Assembly: GCA_016926595.1 (NCBI GenBank)
Contig: JAFGOG010000644.1
Location: 1-17,273 of the forward strand
Direction of reading: 5' to 3'
Length of the DNA stretch: 17,273 bases
Source: Anaerolineae bacterium
GTDB taxonomy: Bacteria > Chloroflexota > Anaerolineae > JAAYZQ01
The notes under the pieces are model-generated. The model was not told the origin of the DNA. It searched no databases and was given only the letters and a program-made list of their open reading frames with translations. This document shows positions 15,901-17,273 of this stretch, piece by piece. A program made the position numbers and the translations under genes. Position 1 is the stretch's first letter, and each line of letters begins with the position of its first letter.

Positions 15901-16124
15901 ACATCATCAACGGCTTTAGGATTTATCGCGCTGACTTGACGGTGGGTGGTGGCTTTCAGCCGGTGCAGGATGTGGCGCCGGGTGTTCACTCCTGGCTCGA
16001 CCCGATCAGCCCGACCTGCGATCAGGCATATTATGTCGTGGCCGTCTACTCGGATCCTATCACCGGCGAGGAGCGGGAAACGGATGCCAGTGCTACCAGT
16101 TGGTACAGCCAACCCTGCCCATAG
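12993..16124 (+). CDS. Large single-pass membrane protein: FHA and Ig-like domains inside, four Ig-like and one FN3-like domain outside
   Basis: 1043 residues. An FHA domain at about 24-105 has the Gly33-Arg34 pair intact (NIGRHPENDVVI), but the usual Ser before the His is replaced (APFH). A Pro-rich linker (about 115-165) leads to two Ig-like domains (about 170-285 and 290-395). KTRP precedes one transmembrane helix at about 404-425 (LIGLGTILLTLLVSAILIVF), so the FHA side should be cytoplasmic. Outside come Ig-like repeats starting near residues 543, 637, 728 and 841, each opening with an xITSFxVDPxxVxxGQTVTLxW-type pattern. A PTPTPTP linker (about 813-841) precedes the fourth, and an FN3-like domain (about 947-1043) ends the protein. 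The GAAGGG site at about 12975-12980 supports ATG 12993. The layout suggests a transmembrane sensor or scaffold with a surface stalk. The ligand is unknown. Confidence 0.85.
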   Translation: MATVYQSRLEIIAPGGQIEFYDLDPGRGITNIGRHPENDVVIDSPTVAPFHAVLDHRKKPYHLMVLAAGQVSAETRLQGQPLTPNIAQELHDWDTFEIDGYSLILVASSTEAAVHKEPFPGEQPEQPPLAVPPPTTGAPAPVPDQAEQLRVPSRESHPRPTALAALPPDSADELIVTELSAREWTVDVEQTATTQVTIVNGGQIVATFAVRVDGLDESWVSISQPQVNLFEGARATVTISITPPRLPTSRAGAHPLAVVVTSPNYPGHVSQMGATLNINPYYEFAVGELSPRQQTIRWRKRSGQVTLSIVNKGNSEAVFRLEGADDERRCHFEFDLPGEEVSLAKQAEVRLPPGESVIPIGVTPMRRRLIALRLRTYPFTITTSMTEGAQAPRSVMGQLKTRPLIGLGTILLTLLVSAILIVFFFKPTSEPGLAVQSRESLRPGATVILAYNASRFQSLSSTNILNRLNGLSLDVALEYRTENPGEWQTLKAASELTGLDGTLALTTTQNTKYRLRATSWISKIAPMFTGLSREIPVYVTPVEPQITSFNVDRPTVVAGQTVTLFWQVFDAEALRLQYGDMEEPLLGSELERGTRRVTVERDTTFTLIATNSFWPKEVKRTVFVKVLQATSTPVPTPVILRFDVDPLAILVGETVRINWEVSGADLVNIEPIGNGLPLKGDVGDQPLASILYRLTAIKVAEDGSEAKNGAYKEVVVSPQPTATPVPVAPQIQLFEATPKEVIAGEGEVVRLTWSVTGDTTNIEITSPNVQLSGLEAQDSITVTVEETTLFVLTASNGDLKTSRATEVKALEPTPTPTPTPIPTEPPPTPTPTPTLTPYPTPVIVYFLAEALSPPDDKVVFRERQDGPDGPVFVYDVEAGSNVKLSWQVNGADRVTLVGYEDLPATGAKVVLVTIDSTFQLTAENPGGRVNAFVVLEVYLPQPPPPPYAVTGTEGPDGNEIRWAYSAAFEDIINGFRIYRADLTVGGGFQPVQDVAPGVHSWLDPISPTCDQAYYVVAVYSDPITGEERETDASATSWYSQPCP

Positions 16125-16161
16125 GCAGGTTCTGTCGGGTTGGGTGAGGGGGAATAAGAAG

Positions 16162-17273
16162 ATGAACACGCCATCCCAGCATACGCCGTCCATGGCCTTC
16201 CTAGTTACTGCTCTGGTCATGACTGGGCTGCTGCTCGCTCTGCTGTTGGCCATCCCAACAGCGGCAGCCCGGCCTGGTCCCATAACCCATCCACTTGACC
16301 AAAAGCAGGGGATCTCCGGCGACCTGCTTTGCAGAGATCACCGTCAGGGGACCACGACCTTTACCTCTACCGCGGAAGTGTCGAGATCGCTGCCCCTTTG
16401 GCCCCGGGTCATGGCTGCCACGGACGGTGGTCAAGGCGGGGAGACCACGCCCGCCCATGTAGGGGCGGGCCTATGTGCCCGCCTTCTTGACGATTGGCCC
16501 GCCAATCGAGCCAGTCCTGTGGTGATCGCCCAATCGACGTTGGAGCGGATCTATCTGGGCGACGTCCTGAACTACAACCTGACCATTACCAACAACAGCG
16601 AGTACACTGCTACGGCAGACGTTCAGGACGTTCTGCCTGTCAAGACCTTGGACAGCGACGTCGCGTGCCAGCCCGATTGCGGCAGGGATGTCGAGGTCAT
16701 CACCGTCACCATCCAGACGCCGACACAGTTCGGCGCCCCACCCTACACCAAGACGGTGACCATGACCCACCGGGTCCAATGGGAACAGATCCCCCTGGCG
16801 CAGGGCGAGAGTGCGCAGTTTGCCTTCTCCATCCGGATCACCGGCCAGGAAGACGGCGCCATCCTGAGAAACCGGGCATACATCCGCTACGAGCTGGGCA
16901 ACGGCGACACCGGGACGACCATGAGCAACGAAACGCGGACGACCGTCGAGGTTTATGTCGCTCCAGGCGTCGGGACTATGGTCTCCAGCCTGCCCACCTG
17001 GTACTCGGCGGATCAGGGCGGCACCGCCAGCCTCGATTGGGGCGACTATGACGGCGACGGCTACCTGGACCTGGCCGTCGGCGGCTCCACCGGCGCGACC
17101 GTCTACCACAATGAGCAGGGCCAATTGACAAAGTTGTGGAGCAGCAGGCTATATACCCATCAGGTGCGTTGGGCTGATATCGACGACACAGCCACAGGCG
17201 GCAAGCTGGAGCTGATAGCGATCGGCTACGACTGGTGGACAGAAGAGGTATCCAACCACGTCTATCGCCTGCA
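16162..17273 (+). CDS. Secreted DUF11 / FG-GAP (VCBS) repeat protein, 3'-truncated by window edge
   Basis: The frame is open from ATG 16162 to the window end (370 complete codons) with no stop. A purine-rich GAGGGGGAATAAG stretch lies upstream. Residues 1-36 form a signal peptide with a long hydrophobic core (LVTALVMTGLLLALLLAIPT) and a likely cut after AAA at 34-36. Residues about 37-118 are non-conserved and include codons derived from the palindromic repeats at 16460-16508. From residue 119 a DUF11-type beta-sandwich follows (LERIYLGDVLNYNLTITNNS), ending near VEVYV. Then FG-GAP/VCBS propeller blades begin, with a calcium-loop motif DWGDYDGDGYLDLA at 292-305 (Asp295, Asp297, Asp299, Asp303). 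It follows the large membrane protein by 37 nt on the same strand and may share its transcript. It is probably a cell-surface adhesion or recognition protein; whether it belongs functionally to the injection system is unknown. Confidence 0.82.
   Translation, partial: MNTPSQHTPSMAFLVTALVMTGLLLALLLAIPTAAARPGPITHPLDQKQGISGDLLCRDHRQGTTTFTSTAEVSRSLPLWPRVMAATDGGQGGETTPAHVGAGLCARLLDDWPANRASPVVIAQSTLERIYLGDVLNYNLTITNNSEYTATADVQDVLPVKTLDSDVACQPDCGRDVEVITVTIQTPTQFGAPPYTKTVTMTHRVQWEQIPLAQGESAQFAFSIRITGQEDGAILRNRAYIRYELGNGDTGTTMSNETRTTVEVYVAPGVGTMVSSLPTWYSADQGGTASLDWGDYDGDGYLDLAVGGSTGATVYHNEQGQLTKLWSSRLYTHQVRWADIDDTATGGKLELIAIGYDWWTEEVSNHVYRL
16460..16508. repeat. Two adjacent palindromes inside the secreted-protein gene, one sharing the GTAGGGGCGG core
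   Basis: The first is GGCGGGC (16464-16470) and GCCCGCC (16477-16483), a perfect match around CTATGT, preceded by TAGG so that it reads TAGGGGCGGGC, like the hairpin arm at 6912-6924. The second is CGATTGGC (16491-16498) and GCCAATCG (16501-16508) around CC. Both fall in the unconserved segment between signal peptide and DUF11 domain, as expected for inserted repeats tolerated in a linker. Confidence 0.6.

Noticed and set aside
16494..17051. 185-residue plus-strand frame and a 217-residue minus-strand frame at the right end
   Set aside because: Both overlap the open frame from 16162, which has a signal peptide, a DUF11 domain and an FG-GAP calcium motif. The competing frames encode Arg/His/Gly-rich sequence without domains.

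Overview
The window is a GC-rich, entirely plus-strand, tightly packed gene cluster. It encodes the spike and baseplate half of an extracellular contractile injection system (eCIS, the phage-tail-like family of Afp, PVC, MAC and Streptomyces/cyanobacterial CIS). An unusual downstream block carries a methyltransferase, two FHA proteins and membrane-anchored Ig-like proteins. The Pro-Thr (PTPTPT) linkers, the long Ig-like surface proteins, the FG-GAP/VCBS protein and the scattered 'GTAGGGGCGG' palindromic repeats look most like Chloroflexota (Anaerolineae or a relative). That is a judgement from style, not a phylogenetic result; Cyanobacteria or Actinobacteria are the alternatives.

Layout. 1-1434: the 3' part of a long proline-rich repeat protein, open at the left edge, ending in a helical Leu/Arg-rich tail. 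1501-2145: LysM baseplate/tube-adaptor protein (Afp7-like). 2193-4046: VgrG-like spike hub (Afp8-like). 4058-4348: PAAR-like tip (Afp10-like) with no histidines. 4361-4780: gp25-like sheath-nucleating wedge protein (Afp9-like). 4801-7092: baseplate J-like wedge protein (Afp11-like). 7089-8198: tail protein I-like (Afp12-like) with an N-terminal Ig-like extension. 8216-9514: two-domain protein with a baseplate-associated-looking N-terminus and a DUF4159-like C-terminus. 9533-11209: SAM-dependent methyltransferase with a MethyTransf_Reg domain. 11228-12073, 12083-12961 and 12993-16124: a trio sharing FHA, Ig-like and transmembrane parts. 16162-17273: start of a secreted DUF11/FG-GAP protein, open at the right edge and easily missed because it has no stop codon in the window.

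The intergenic gaps are short: 4-nt overlap at 7089-7092, and otherwise about 9-66 nt. No terminator or convincing internal promoter was seen, so most or all of the block is probably one transcription unit whose promoter lies upstream. No gap exceeds 300 bases.

How the parts fit. Afp7, 8, 9, 10, 11 and 12 homologues form the spike, hub and wedges of one particle. Sheath, tube, tape measure, fibre and AAA+ ATPase genes are not in the window and are presumably upstream or elsewhere. The place where many eCIS loci carry a tail fibre is taken here by a methyltransferase and a probable membrane complex: a cytoplasmic FHA protein, a two-TM Ig-like protein, and a single-TM protein with FHA+Ig inside and four Ig-like plus one FN3-like domain outside. 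The working hypothesis is a regulated membrane-docking or sensing module for an intracellular, membrane-anchored CIS. This is inference. Three short palindromic repeats and a 20-bp triplication within coding sequences add local structure that the protein annotation does not explain.
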